Origin: Aestuariicoccus sp032586235
GTDB taxonomy: Bacteria; Pseudomonadota; Alphaproteobacteria; Rhodobacterales; Rhodobacteraceae
Direction of reading: 5' to 3'
DNA length: 64,000 nucleotides
NCBI RefSeq assembly: GCF_032586235.1
Contig: NZ_JAWHTD010000017.1
Location: 1-64,000 of the forward strand
The translations under genes were made by a program, and so were the position numbers. The notes beneath the pieces are model-generated. The model made no database searches. It was not told the DNA's origin and saw nothing but the letters and a program-made list of their open reading frames with translations. Numbering within the stretch: the first letter of the stretch is position 1; each line of letters starts with the position of its first letter. Positions 8,047 through 16,501 of the stretch are shown here, piece by piece.

Positions 8047-9357
8047 TCAACCGCCGCCCGGGGCGTCCTTGCGGGCGGCCAGCGCGGCGCGGATGCGCGC
8101 GGCATTGGCCTCGGCGTCGCGGGTGGCGGTGATATTGCCCAGAAGCGGCGCCGAGATCACGTGATGCGCGCCGATCACCGGCACCGCCCGCGGCGGCGCG
8201 GGCTCGGTCAGGCGCAGCACCAGATCCCAGTCCACCAGCCGGTCGAGCGTCTCGTCGAAACCGCCCAGCCGGTCGCTCAGCGCGCGGCGGTGGGCAAAGC
8301 CGTTGAGGTCGATGTAATTCTCGCGCTCCAGCGCGGCGCGGTCGAAGGGGCGGAAGAGCACGTCGCTCCAGCCATCATCGAGATTGTGGCGCAGCACCGC
8401 CGTATAGGCGCAATCCGCCGCGGGGTCGGTGGCGAAGACCGCGCCGAGATAGAGCAGGTGATCGGCCTCCCAGAGGTTGTCGCTGTCCAGATAGGCGACG
8501 ATCTCGCCCGTGGCCGCCGCCAGGCCCGCGTTGCGCGCTGCCGAGACGCCGGCGTGATCGCGCCGGATCAGGCGCAGCTGGCCGGTCTCCAGCGGCCCGG
8601 CAAAGCGCGCCGCCAGGAGATCGGCGCTGCCGTCGGTGCTGCCGTCGTCGATCGCGATCACCTCGTGGGCGGCATAGGATTGGGTCAGCGCCGCATGCAC
8701 CGCGCCCGCGACCACATGGGCGCGGTTCCAGCAGGGGACGATCACGCTGATCCGGGGCCGCGCGGCCCGCACCGCCGCCAGCGCCTCTTCGCGCAGGACC
8801 GGGCGCAGCTCGTGAGGGTAAAGCGGCTCTGTTCCGGCAAGAAACGCGTCGATGCTGCCGGGACCGAAGAGCTGCCAGGGGGTGTAGAGATCGGGATCGA
8901 CCGCGGTCAGCCCGCCCGGCAGGCGGCCCTCCGCGGCGCCGCTGGCGATGTAGTGCTTCAGCGCCCTGGCACCGGCGGCGGCGACATCGGGGTTGGCCTC
9001 CAGATAGGCCGCCTCGTCAAAGACCCCCCGTGCGCGCCAGCCCGGCATCCGGTCCAGCGCGCGGGCCAGCATCCGGCCCACCGCGCGCGGCTCGCCGGTC
9101 AGCCGCGCACCCGGTTCGGGCGGCGGCGCCTCGAGCCGGGCCAGCCGGTGCTGGGCGCGCGCCAGCGCCACCCGGGCGGCCAGCGCCTCGGCGGCCTGGG
9201 CCTGCGCGAAAGCGTCGATCAGATCGCCCAGCGGCCCCGGCCCGGCGGCCTCGCGCAGCTCGGCCAGCCGCGCCTCGAGCGGGCGCGTGCCCCCGGCGTC
9301 GTGCAAGAGCGCCCGAAGACGGGCCATGAGCGCGGGATCGGCGGGGTCTTGGGGCAT
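8047..9357 (-). CDS. Family 2 glycosyltransferase
   Basis: The product has 436 residues. After an Ala-rich helical N-terminus and a short motif shared with the downstream gene (FDEAAYLEANPDV and LKHYIASG), it contains a GT2 catalytic domain. Visible motifs are ISVIVPCWNRAHVV, IAIDDGSTDGSADLL and AYLDSDNLWEADHL, which supplies the DxD-like acidic residues. It should transfer a sugar from a nucleotide donor on the cytoplasmic side. I chose the ATG at 9357 because upstream codons in the open frame look like non-coding sequence. It starts an apparent two-gene transcription unit. Confidence 0.85.
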   Translation of the reverse strand: MPQDPADPALMARLRALLHDAGGTRPLEARLAELREAAGPGPLGDLIDAFAQAQAAEALAARVALARAQHRLARLEAPPPEPGARLTGEPRAVGRMLARALDRMPGWRARGVFDEAAYLEANPDVAAAGARALKHYIASGAAEGRLPGGLTAVDPDLYTPWQLFGPGSIDAFLAGTEPLYPHELRPVLREEALAAVRAARPRISVIVPCWNRAHVVAGAVHAALTQSYAAHEVIAIDDGSTDGSADLLAARFAGPLETGQLRLIRRDHAGVSAARNAGLAAATGEIVAYLDSDNLWEADHLLYLGAVFATDPAADCAYTAVLRHNLDDGWSDVLFRPFDRAALERENYIDLNGFAHRRALSDRLGGFDETLDRLVDWDLVLRLTEPAPPRAVPVIGAHHVISAPLLGNITATRDAEANAARIRAALAARKDAPGGG

Positions 9358-9521
9358 GATGGGCGGGGTCCTCGGGTCCGTCCCCCTGTCTTGGCACAGC
9401 CCGCGCCCGCGCGCGAGCCTTATCGAGAGATGAACGCCCCGCCCGCCGCCTTCACGCCCTGGCAAAGGATGTCACCGAAGAGTTGGACCACCGTCCAGTC
9501 ATTCCCCTTCCGGAGACCGCC

Positions 9522-10234
9522 ATGCCCGATACATCCACCCGCCTCGGCCTGCCCTATCTCGCCCCCACACAGGCGCAGAAACATGTCACCGTGAACGAGG
9601 GGCTGACGCGGCTCACACGCTGGTGCAGCTGCACCTGAGCGGCGTCGATGCGCTGGGGTTCGGCGCGCAAGGGGCCTGGGCCGGCCAGGACGGCCGGCTG
9701 GCGCGCTGGGACGGCACCGCCTGGGTGTTCGTGCCGGCGGCGGCGGGCCGGATGGCCAGCACGCCCTCGGGCCGGGTGCGCATCTTCGATGGCGCGCTCT
9801 GGCGCCTGGCCGACACCGATCTGCAGAACCTCGACGGGGTGCGGATCGGCGCCGCGTTGGACGCGGTGAACCGGCTGGCGGTGGCCGCCGAGGCCACGCT
9901 GCTGAGCCATGCGGAGGCCGGGCATCAGCTCAAGATCAACAAGGCCGCCGCGACTGACACCGCCAGCCTGCTTTTTCAGAGCGGCTGGTCGGGCCGGGCC
10001 GAGATAGGGCTGGCGGGGGGCGACGACTGGTCGATCAAGGTCTCGCCCGATGGTGCGGCCTGGACCGAGGCGCTGCGGGTGGACGCGGCCACCGCCAAGG
10101 TCACGCTCGGCACCGCGCTGCACCTGACCCCCGGCAGCGCCCCTGCCTCCGCCGCTGCGGGCGATCTCTATTTCGATGCGGCCACGTCGAAACTGCGCTG
10201 CCACGACGGCACTGTCTGGCACGATCTTTTCTGA
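9522..10234 (+). pseudogene. DUF2793 phage-tail-like gene with one-base frameshift
   Basis: The N-terminus from the ATG at 9522 reads MPDTSTRLGLPYLAPTQAQK followed by HVTVNEGLTRL, typical of DUF2793 proteins of phages and gene transfer agents. The frame then breaks at about 9614. The remaining 200 residues continue in another frame (LVQLHLSGVDALGFGAQ to the C-terminal CHDGTVWHDLF). Restoring a single base after 9614 would join the two parts, so this is a one-base deletion or a sequencing error. A fallback GTG start at 9623 would give a 203-residue product. GGAG precedes the original ATG. No other phage genes lie nearby. Confidence 0.7.
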
Positions 10235-10270
10235 TCTGATGTCGCCGCGCCTGTGGCGCGCCGACCGGAA

Positions 10271-10286
10271 GGGGGGCCAGCCCCCC
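10271..10286. terminator. GC-rich hairpin between DUF2793 and repA
   Basis: GGGGGGC and GCCCCCC pair around a CA loop. The hairpin lies 37 bases after the stop at 10234, between convergent genes. There is no clear T tract. Confidence 0.35.
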
Positions 10287-10355
10287 GTCGCCCGTTGGGT
10301 GACTCCCCCCGGGATATTTAGAGATCAGTGAAACAGGAAAGAGGGACTCTTTGAT

Positions 10356-10377
10356 CTTCTTCTTGGCAGAAATACTC
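10356..10377 (+). repeat. Dispersed intergenic repeat, copy 1
   Basis: The sequence CTTCTTCTTGGC, two bases, then AAATACTC recurs almost exactly at 50532-50553 and in inverted form at 50495-50516. It lies in intergenic DNA between convergent genes and may act as a bidirectional terminator. Confidence 0.5.
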
Positions 10378-10385
10378 CGGGGAGC

Positions 10386-10441
10386 GCGAGGGGCGTCGTC
10401 CATTGTGCTTGAACCAATGGCGCACAATGGACGACCCTCGC
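10386..10441 (-). terminator. Long hairpin downstream of repA
   Basis: GTCGTCCATTGTG (10395-10407) and its complement CACAATGGACGAC (10423-10435) are perfect 13-base arms. They are extended by GCGAGGG/CCCTCGC across a 3-base bulge. The hairpin begins about 30 bases after the repA stop on the minus strand, so termination of repA is the simplest reading. A site-specific binding role is possible. Confidence 0.45.
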
Positions 10442-10472
10442 ATAGAACCGAAGGCTCACCCACGCGGCACGC

Positions 10473-11480
10473 TCAGCGCTTTTGCGCCTTGACCCAGCCC
10501 AGGAACGCCGCATCCGCGTTCGACAGCCGCGCGCGGCCGGTCTCGGCCCACCAGTCGCGCCACTGCGCCTCGAGCCCGTGCACATCCGCGCCGGGAGCCA
10601 GCGCGCGGGCGGCCTCGAGCGCCGCCTCGGAGACGCGCGGCGCCTCGGGGCCCGGGTCGACCACCCGGCCCTGGCGCTCGAAGGCGATGCGGTCGCCGTC
10701 TTCCTCGCGCATGTGGTAATCGGGCAGGTGGCCGTCGGCGATCATCCGGCGCAGGGCCGCGCGGAACACCCGCACCGGCGCGGTGGATCCGGCCTTCTTA
10801 TGCAGCACGCCCACGCTGACCATCCAGCCCGCCTGCCGCCCGCAATGCTTGCGCGCCAGCTCGTAGATCCGCCGCTCGAGCGGTTTGCGCAGCCGGAAGT
10901 AATCGCGGCTCAGCGTCAGCACCGATTTCGACAGCACCGCCCGGAAGAGCCAGTCCGACAGCGTCACGGTCACGCTGATCATCCGCCCGCCGCGCGACCG
11001 GCGCACAATCTCCCAGCTTTCGATCAGACCGAAGCCGCGCGTGGTCTCGATCCCGCCGGTCTCGAGATTGGTGGTGATGCGGGTGCCCGCCAGCCGCTCG
11101 AAGGCCTCCTTGAGGCGCGCATAGGCATCGCCCGAAGTGTCGCGGTTGGTGGCCACCAAGAGATCATGCGCGCGCAGATGCAGGGTGCGCGAGATCGCCC
11201 GGCCCGCGTTCAGCGCCGCCATCAGCTGGCTGATGCAATAGATCAGCACGTCCTTGTCGTGGATCGTCGCGCGGCCCTTGACGCTTGGCGTCACCTCGAT
11301 GCGGGCACCGTTGTGTTCATAGGACAGAACCCGCCGGTCGGGTCGGGTCGAGAGCGAAAAGATCGGATGCTCCATACTGCCCAGGTCGTCCTTGGGCGAT
11401 ACGCCGAAGATGTCGCAGATGAAGAAATCCGCTGTCGGATGGCGGTCGGGCAAGAGCCCGCCGGTCGCTCGTGTGGTCAT
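10473..11480 (-). CDS. repA: Plasmid replication initiator RepA
   Basis: This 335-residue protein looks like the RPA-type replication initiator used by alphaproteobacterial plasmids. Recognisable parts are the N-terminal MEHPIFSLSTRPDRRVLSYE, DKDVLIYCISQLMAALNAG, the RLKEAFERLAGTRITTNL segment and LRKPLERRIYELARKHCG, which together suit the winged-helix initiator fold. It should bind iterons and open the origin. The gene faces away from parA across a 470-base gap holding a DnaA box and direct repeats, the classic arrangement of a RepA-type replicon. Roseobacter-group RepA plasmids often carry surface polysaccharide genes, as here. Confidence 0.88.
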   Translation of the reverse strand: MTTRATGGLLPDRHPTADFFICDIFGVSPKDDLGSMEHPIFSLSTRPDRRVLSYEHNGARIEVTPSVKGRATIHDKDVLIYCISQLMAALNAGRAISRTLHLRAHDLLVATNRDTSGDAYARLKEAFERLAGTRITTNLETGGIETTRGFGLIESWEIVRRSRGGRMISVTVTLSDWLFRAVLSKSVLTLSRDYFRLRKPLERRIYELARKHCGRQAGWMVSVGVLHKKAGSTAPVRVFRAALRRMIADGHLPDYHMREEDGDRIAFERQGRVVDPGPEAPRVSEAALEAARALAPGADVHGLEAQWRDWWAETGRARLSNADAAFLGWVKAQKR

Positions 11481-11594
11481 GTCCTGCCTCGTGCCTCATG
11501 CGGCGCGCCCTTATGCTGGGTCGTCACCACGCTGCCCCCGGTTCTTTTTTCGCGAATCCGCTTTCGGGGTTTCAGTGACACCCACCCTAAAGTT

Positions 11595-11603
11595 ATCCAC
11601 AGC
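11595..11603 (+). promoter_or_regulatory. DnaA box
   Basis: TTATCCACA matches the consensus DnaA box exactly and lies upstream of repA, next to the iteron-like repeats. Confidence 0.65.
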
Positions 11604-11623
11604 CTGCGTCTACAGCGCAGCGG

Positions 11624-11684
11624 GGGATCGGAGTCGGGCCGGCGTGGGTTCGGAGTCGCCCAATCGTGGGATCAGAGTCGCCTA
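11624..11684 (+). repeat. Three iteron-like direct repeats, 22-base period
   Basis: Three copies of approximately GTGGGATCGGAGTCGCC lie at 11624-11640, 11646-11662 and 11668-11684. The core CGGAGTCG (CAGAGTCG in the third) starts at 11631, 11653 and 11675, giving an exact 22-base, two-helical-turn period. This is the expected form of RepA-binding iterons. Confidence 0.65.
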
Positions 11685-11697
11685 TGCCCCGCACCGT

Positions 11698-11710
11698 GGA
11701 AATTCCACGC
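11698..11710. promoter_or_regulatory. 13-base palindrome in origin region
   Basis: GTGGAAATTCCAC is a perfect palindrome about the central base, located between the iterons and the A+T-rich stretch. It could be an operator for repA or part of the origin. Confidence 0.4.
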
Positions 11711-11953
11711 TTGATTTCAGAGGTTTACGGAAAAGGCTCGACATCCATAACATAACAAATAACGATAAATAACAGGATCCTTTCGGGAACCCGGTCAGGA
11801 TTTCCATCCGGATACCTGAAAACAACCCACTGAACTTGCTGAGAAAAGAAAGAAAAGCCTCGGGTGTGTGTGGCTTTTGCTTTGATGTGTGCGCTTTTGT
11901 GGTATCCTTTGCGAAACCGCACACATTCCAAGCAAAAGCGGACCGAGCAGGAC

Positions 11954-13342
11954 ATGAAAACCGACCCGAAGGCGCTCCCGCCTTATTTCAACATCGACCC
12001 CGATTCCGCGCTGGTGCAGCTGGGCGACCCGGCCACGACCGAGGGCTTCGGCGCCATCGCGCGGGCCTGCGCGGCCGGGCGTCAGGATCTGGAAAGCCGC
12101 GGGCTCGAGGAGGGCGAGGCGCGGCACCTGCGGATGTTCTCCACCTGGGAGATCACGCGCTATCTCATCCCCGTCGCCGTGGGCCATTTCCGCCGGGTGC
12201 TGAAACAGAACCCCGATCTGCCGCAGGGCCGGTCCGAGACCGAGGGCGGGGCCAAGTGGTTCACCCTCGACGAGGTGCTGCGGCTGCGCGCGCATTTCTC
12301 CGAGGCCGGGTCCAAGGCCAAGAACTATCGCCCGTACCGCCCCGCGGGCCAGCCCGCCAAGATGGTGGCGGTGGCCAATTTCAAGGGCGGCGTGGGCAAG
12401 ACCTCGACGGCGGCGCATCTGGCGATGTCGGCCGCGCTCGACGGTTACCGCGTGCTGGTGATCGACCTGGATTCCCAGGGGTCCATGACTTCGATCTTCG
12501 GCGGCAAGGTGGCGGATGAATGGCAGACGGTGTTCCCGCTGATGGCGCGGCATTACGCGCGCTACCTGCAGGGCGAGAACCAGCGCCGGCTCGACCGGGG
12601 CGAGGCGCCGCAACCGCTGGACGACACGCTGTCGGACGCGCTCGAGGTGCGCAGCGAACAGCTGATCCAGAAAACCCACTGGCCCAATATCGACCTCATC
12701 GGCGCGCAGCTGAACCTCTACTGGGCCGAGTTCCAGATCCCCGTCTGGCGGATGCAGGGGCGGGGGTGGAAGCTCTGGGATGCGCTGACCGACACGCTGG
12801 AGGCCGATGGCGTGCTGGATCAATACGACGTGATCTTCCTCGATACGCCGCCTGCGCTGGGGTATCTGACGATCAACGGTCTGGCCGCCGCCGATATCCT
12901 GCTGGTGCCTCTGGGGGCGTCGTTTCTGGAATTCGACAGCACGGGGCGGTTCTTCGACATGCTGCATTCCACCTTCGGCTCGATCGAGGAGGCCGAGAAC
13001 ATGGCCGCGCGGGCGCTGGGGCGCGAGGGGCTGGCCTTCCAGTGGGACGCGGTGCGCGCGGTCGTCACCCGCTATGACGGCGCGCAGCAGGCCGAGCTGG
13101 CCGCGCTGATGCAGGCCTATCTCGGCCCCACCCTCAGCCCGCACCGGCAGGATTTCACCGCGCTCATCGGGCAGGCGGGCGAACAGGTGCAGGGCATCTA
13201 CGAGGCCGATTACCGCGATTTCAACCGCGAGACCTATGTGCGCGGGCGCGAAACTTTTGACGCCACCTATGCCGCCTTCAAGCAGCTTCTGGTCGGGGCC
13301 TGGCGGCGCGACGAGCTGGCCCGGCAGGAGGCGGCGGAATGA
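11954..13342 (+). CDS. parA: ParA-type partition ATPase
   Basis: This 462-residue protein drives plasmid partition. The deviant Walker A motif FKGGVGKTSTA lies at about residues 142-152. It is followed by VLVIDLDSQGSMTSIFGG (Walker A-prime) and the Walker B-like DVIFLDTPPALGYLT. An N-terminal domain of about 130 residues (FSTWEITRYLIPVAVGHFRR, then a MerR-like WFTLDEVLRLRAHFSEAG) gives the long, DNA-binding ParA type found on large plasmids and able to autorepress. I chose the ATG at 11954 because the upstream extension looks like promoter sequence. parB follows after a 204-base gap. Confidence 0.92.
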   Translation: MKTDPKALPPYFNIDPDSALVQLGDPATTEGFGAIARACAAGRQDLESRGLEEGEARHLRMFSTWEITRYLIPVAVGHFRRVLKQNPDLPQGRSETEGGAKWFTLDEVLRLRAHFSEAGSKAKNYRPYRPAGQPAKMVAVANFKGGVGKTSTAAHLAMSAALDGYRVLVIDLDSQGSMTSIFGGKVADEWQTVFPLMARHYARYLQGENQRRLDRGEAPQPLDDTLSDALEVRSEQLIQKTHWPNIDLIGAQLNLYWAEFQIPVWRMQGRGWKLWDALTDTLEADGVLDQYDVIFLDTPPALGYLTINGLAAADILLVPLGASFLEFDSTGRFFDMLHSTFGSIEEAENMAARALGREGLAFQWDAVRAVVTRYDGAQQAELAALMQAYLGPTLSPHRQDFTALIGQAGEQVQGIYEADYRDFNRETYVRGRETFDATYAAFKQLLVGAWRRDELARQEAAE

Positions 13343-13546
13343 ACGGGTGCTTGGGTATTGCCGTTCCGCCCGGGCCCGCCCCGGGCCGCGCCCGACCCTC
13401 CCCGCGGGAGGGGGCATTGGCGATGTTTCGCAGCGAACGGGCGGAGGGCAGCGCGCGGCGGCCGTTCGGTCCGGTGACGGCGGCGCGCGCCCCCTTCACC
13501 GCATCTTCACCCCTGCGCACAAGCCTTGCCGCCAAGGAGGCCCGCC

Positions 13547-14548
13547 ATGGCCAAGCGTAAACGTCTGACCCCCGCCAACCCGCTCTACCTGGGCGATGCG
13601 CCCGCGCCCGAGACGAAGTCGCTCTTGCGCGCGGCCCCCATCGCCGATGTGGCGCGCGACGCCGCCACCTCTCATGCCGCCGCCGAGATGGCCGAGACCC
13701 TGCAAAAGGCCCGCGCCGAGGGGCGCATGATCGTGCCGCTGGCGCTGGCCGAGATCCAGTTCGATCACCTGGTGCGCGACCGCATCATCGTCGAGGACGA
13801 CGAGATGGAGGCGCTGGTCAATTCGCTGCGCGACCGCGGCCAGCAGACCCCGATCGAGGTGGTGGAACTGCCGCGGGGGGGCTATGGGCTGATCTCCGGC
13901 TGGCGGCGCTGCCAGGCGCTGATCCAGCTCGGGCGCGACGAGGTGCTGGCGCTGATCCGCCGGCCCGAAACCGCCGCCGAGGCCTATCAGGCCATGGTCG
14001 AGGAAAACGAGATCCGGGTGGGGCTGAGCTATTTTGAGCGCGCCCGCATCGTCGCCAAGGCCGCCGAGGAAGGGGTCTATCGCAGCGAAAAAGAGGCGCT
14101 GCTGGATTTGTTCCGCGCTGCCTCGCGGCCCAAGCGGTCAAAGATCGGGGGGTTCCTGCCGATCGTGCATCACCTGTCGTCGGTGCTGCAATTCCCCCAG
14201 GCGCTCAGCGAACGCGGTGGGCTGGCCCTGGGCCGCGCGCTGGAGGAGGACGCGGGCCTGGGCGCGCGGCTGCAGGCGGCGCTACGCGCGGCCCGCGCCG
14301 ACACGCCCGAGGCCGAGGCCGAGGTGATCGCCGCCGCAATGGAGCCTCCGCAACCCGCCCCGCGCAACACCGTGCCGGACCCGGCGCCTCCCGCCCCGGC
14401 GCCCGGGGCGGCAGAGGACCGCCGCGGGCGCGAAGTGGCGCCGGGCATCTGGCTGCGCACCGCAGCGAACGGCGACATCACCCTCAGCGGCCCAGGCCTG
14501 ACGCCGGAAAAGCGCGCGGCGCTGAAACGCTGGCTGGCGGAAAAATAG
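13547..14548 (+). CDS. parB: ParB-type centromere-binding protein
   Basis: The 333-residue product is the partner of ParA. It has a basic, Ala-rich N-terminus that probably contacts ParA. The ParB/Srx nuclease-like fold follows at about residues 65-165 (SLRDRGQQTPIEVVELPRGG, YGLISGWRRCQAL, and the ENEIRVGLSYFERARI motif that mediates clamp formation), and then a helix-turn-helix region. A Pro/Ala linker leads to a C-terminal tail. The start is fixed by AAGGAGG six bases upstream of the ATG at 13547. The stop codon lies inside the 60-base perfect palindrome that may be its own binding site. Confidence 0.9.
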   Translation: MAKRKRLTPANPLYLGDAPAPETKSLLRAAPIADVARDAATSHAAAEMAETLQKARAEGRMIVPLALAEIQFDHLVRDRIIVEDDEMEALVNSLRDRGQQTPIEVVELPRGGYGLISGWRRCQALIQLGRDEVLALIRRPETAAEAYQAMVEENEIRVGLSYFERARIVAKAAEEGVYRSEKEALLDLFRAASRPKRSKIGGFLPIVHHLSSVLQFPQALSERGGLALGRALEEDAGLGARLQAALRAARADTPEAEAEVIAAAMEPPQPAPRNTVPDPAPPAPAPGAAEDRRGREVAPGIWLRTAANGDITLSGPGLTPEKRAALKRWLAEK

Positions 14549-14604
14549 GTCCGATCCGGACCAAATGTTTCGCGCGCGAAACATTTGGTCCGGATCGGAC
14601 CTAT
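14545..14604. promoter_or_regulatory. 60-base perfect palindrome, candidate parS centromere
   Basis: Positions 14545-14574 are the exact reverse complement of 14575-14604, with no spacer. The centre reads TGTTTCGCGCGCGAAACA, close to the chromosomal parS consensus TGTTTCACGTGAAACA but two bases longer. The arms also contain GGTCCGATCCGGACC, itself an inverted repeat. The palindrome starts inside the parB stop region and lies upstream of kdsD. It may be the ParB loading site, and its hairpin could also end parAB transcription. The role is inferred from position and core sequence. Confidence 0.6.
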
Positions 14605-14741
14605 ACCGCGCCGCTCGTCAAGCCCTTGCGGCCTTTCCTCGCGAAGACGCCCGCCAGGGCGGATGAGCACCGCCGGAAAATCTTGCCATTCCGTCCACGC
14701 GCATCCTCTGCTATCCCGGCCCCAAGCTTCCGGATGACACG

Positions 14742-15716
14742 ATGCCCGACACCGCCCCCCTGCCCTCTTCGCACCAGACCGCCGCGCGCGATGTGCTGAC
14801 GCTCGAAGCCCAGGCGCTGACCGCGCTGGCGGACCGTCTGCCGCCCGATTTCGCAGCGAGCGTCGATCTGATCCTGTCCTGCCGCGGCCGGGTCATCGTG
14901 TCGGGCATCGGCAAGTCCGGCCATGTCGCCCGCAAGGTCAGCGCCACCCTCGCCAGCACCGGCACCCCCAGCTATTTCGTCCACGCCGCCGAGGCCAGCC
15001 ACGGCGATCTGGGCATGATCGCCGAGGGCGACGTGGTGCTCTTGCTCTCCAATTCCGGCGAGACCCCCGAACTGGCCGACGAGATCGCCTATTGCACCCG
15101 CTTCGGCATCCCGATGATCGGCATGTCCTCGCGGCCCGACAGCACCCTGATGCGCGCCGTCCAACAGCGCTTGACCCTGCCCGCCATGCCCGAGGCCTGC
15201 CCCAACGGCATGGCCCCCACCACCTCGACCACGATGATGCTGGCGCTTGGCGATGCGCTGGCGGTGGCGCTGATGAAGGCGCGGGGTTTCGATGCGAACC
15301 ATTTCCGCGACTTCCACCCCGGCGGCAAGCTCGGCGCGCAGATGACCCATGTGGCCGAGCTGATGCACGGGCCCCCCGCCCTGCCGCTGGTCGATCCCGA
15401 AAGCCCGATGTCCGACACGCTGCTCGTGATGTCTTCCAAAGGCTTCGGCATCGCCGCCGTGGTGGCCGAGGACGGTGCGCTCTTGGGCATCGTCACCGAT
15501 GGCGATCTGCGCCGCAACATGGACGATCTGATGCGCCGCAGCGCCGGGCAGATCGCCACCCGCCATCCGGTCACCGTCACCCCCGACACGCTCGCCGCCC
15601 GGGCGCTGGCGCTGATGAACGACCGCAAGATCAGCGTGCTCTTGGTGATCGACGACGCGGGCCGCCCGGTGGGCGTGCTGCACATCCACGATTGCCTGCG
15701 CGCAGGTGTGGCATGA
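14742..15716 (+). CDS. kdsD: Arabinose-5-phosphate isomerase (KdsD/KpsF)
   Basis: This 324-residue enzyme converts ribulose 5-phosphate to arabinose 5-phosphate, the first step of Kdo synthesis in the cytoplasm. The SIS domain (about residues 35-170) shows VIVSGIGKSGHVARKVSAT, HGDLGMI and LLLSNSGETPELADE. The family segment NHFRDFHPGGKLGAQM follows, then two CBS domains (MSDTLLVMSSKGFGIAAVV and HPVTVTPDTLAARALALM). Length and order are typical. It overlaps kdsB by an ATGA and begins the CMP-Kdo operon. A separate copy next to a capsule exporter is usual for Kdo-containing group 2-type capsules. Confidence 0.93.
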   Translation: MPDTAPLPSSHQTAARDVLTLEAQALTALADRLPPDFAASVDLILSCRGRVIVSGIGKSGHVARKVSATLASTGTPSYFVHAAEASHGDLGMIAEGDVVLLLSNSGETPELADEIAYCTRFGIPMIGMSSRPDSTLMRAVQQRLTLPAMPEACPNGMAPTTSTTMMLALGDALAVALMKARGFDANHFRDFHPGGKLGAQMTHVAELMHGPPALPLVDPESPMSDTLLVMSSKGFGIAAVVAEDGALLGIVTDGDLRRNMDDLMRRSAGQIATRHPVTVTPDTLAARALALMNDRKISVLLVIDDAGRPVGVLHIHDCLRAGVA

Positions 15717-16501
15717 AACCGGTCATCGTCATTCCCGCCCGCTATGCCTCGACCCGCTATCCCGGAAAGCCGCTGGCCGAACTGACCCTGCCCTCGGGCG
15801 AGCGAAAGAGCCTGATCCGCCTCAGCTGGGAGGCCGCGACCCAGGTGCGCGGCGTCTCGGGCGTCTATGTCGCCACCGACGACGACCGCATCGCCGCGCA
15901 CGCACGCAGCTTCGGCGCCTCGGTCATCATGACCTCGAACGCCGCGCGCAACGGCACCGAACGCTGCGCCGAGGCGCTGGAAAACGCCGGGCTCGACACC
16001 GATCTGGTGGTCAACCTGCAAGGCGACGCGCCGCTGACCCCGCCCTGGTTCATCGAGGATCTGATCGCCGCCATGCAGGCCGATCCCTCCGCCCAGGTCG
16101 CGACCCCGGTGCTGCGCTGCGACGCGCAGACCTACGGCCATTTCACCGAAGACCGCAAGACCGGCCGGGTCGGCGGCACCACGGCGGTGTTCGCAGCGAA
16201 CGGCCATGCGCTCTACTTCTCCAAGGAAGTGATCCCCTATATCGACCCGGGCAAGCTGCCCGACCCGATCCCGGTCTTCCACCACGTCGGCGTCTATGCC
16301 TACCGCCCCGCGGCCCTGATGGCCTATGGCCAATGGCCCGAAGGCACGCTCGAGCGGCTCGAGGGGCTCGAACAGCTGCGCTTTCTCGAACACGGGGTGC
16401 CGGTGGCCTGCGTGACGGTCGAAGGCCGTGGCCGGGTCTTCTGGGAACTCAACAACCCGCACGACATTCCCCGCATCGAATCCGCGCTGAGAGGTCTCTA
16501 A
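15713..16501 (+). CDS. kdsB: CMP-Kdo synthetase (KdsB)
   Basis: This 262-residue 3-deoxy-manno-octulosonate cytidylyltransferase activates Kdo with CTP. The N-terminal signature VIPARYASTRYPGKPL binds the nucleotide. VYVATDDDRI, RNGTERCAEAL and VVNLQGDAPLTPP are also conserved in the family, and VGVYAYRP with LEGLEQLRFLEHG is the Kdo-binding end. The ATG at 15713 overlaps the kdsD stop, and the stop codon shares a base with the kdsA start, so the three genes are translationally coupled. The product is probably used for a capsule or its lipid linker, although LPS use cannot be excluded. Confidence 0.93.
   Translation: MKPVIVIPARYASTRYPGKPLAELTLPSGERKSLIRLSWEAATQVRGVSGVYVATDDDRIAAHARSFGASVIMTSNAARNGTERCAEALENAGLDTDLVVNLQGDAPLTPPWFIEDLIAAMQADPSAQVATPVLRCDAQTYGHFTEDRKTGRVGGTTAVFAANGHALYFSKEVIPYIDPGKLPDPIPVFHHVGVYAYRPAALMAYGQWPEGTLERLEGLEQLRFLEHGVPVACVTVEGRGRVFWELNNPHDIPRIESALRGL

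Larger units (their letters stand above)
11481..11953. other. Putative origin of replication (repA-parA intergenic region)
   Basis: The gap between the divergent repA and parA genes holds a perfect DnaA box (TTATCCACA at 11595-11603) and three iteron-like repeats spaced exactly 22 bases apart. Next come a 13-base palindrome GTGGAAATTCCAC at 11698-11710 and an A+T-rich stretch at about 11740-11800 (ATAACATAACAAATAACGAT) well below the local G+C content. A 10-base inverted repeat, GCTTTTGCTT near 11872 and AAGCAAAAGC near 11930, flanks the likely parA promoter. The content and position suit an iteron-controlled origin. Activity is inferred. Confidence 0.7.

Noticed and set aside
5344..9594. A 1416-codon plus-strand frame opposite the two glycosyltransferases
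   Set aside because: It is antisense to genes with clear GT2 motifs and has Arg/Ala/Gly-biased composition typical of a shadow frame in high-G+C DNA.
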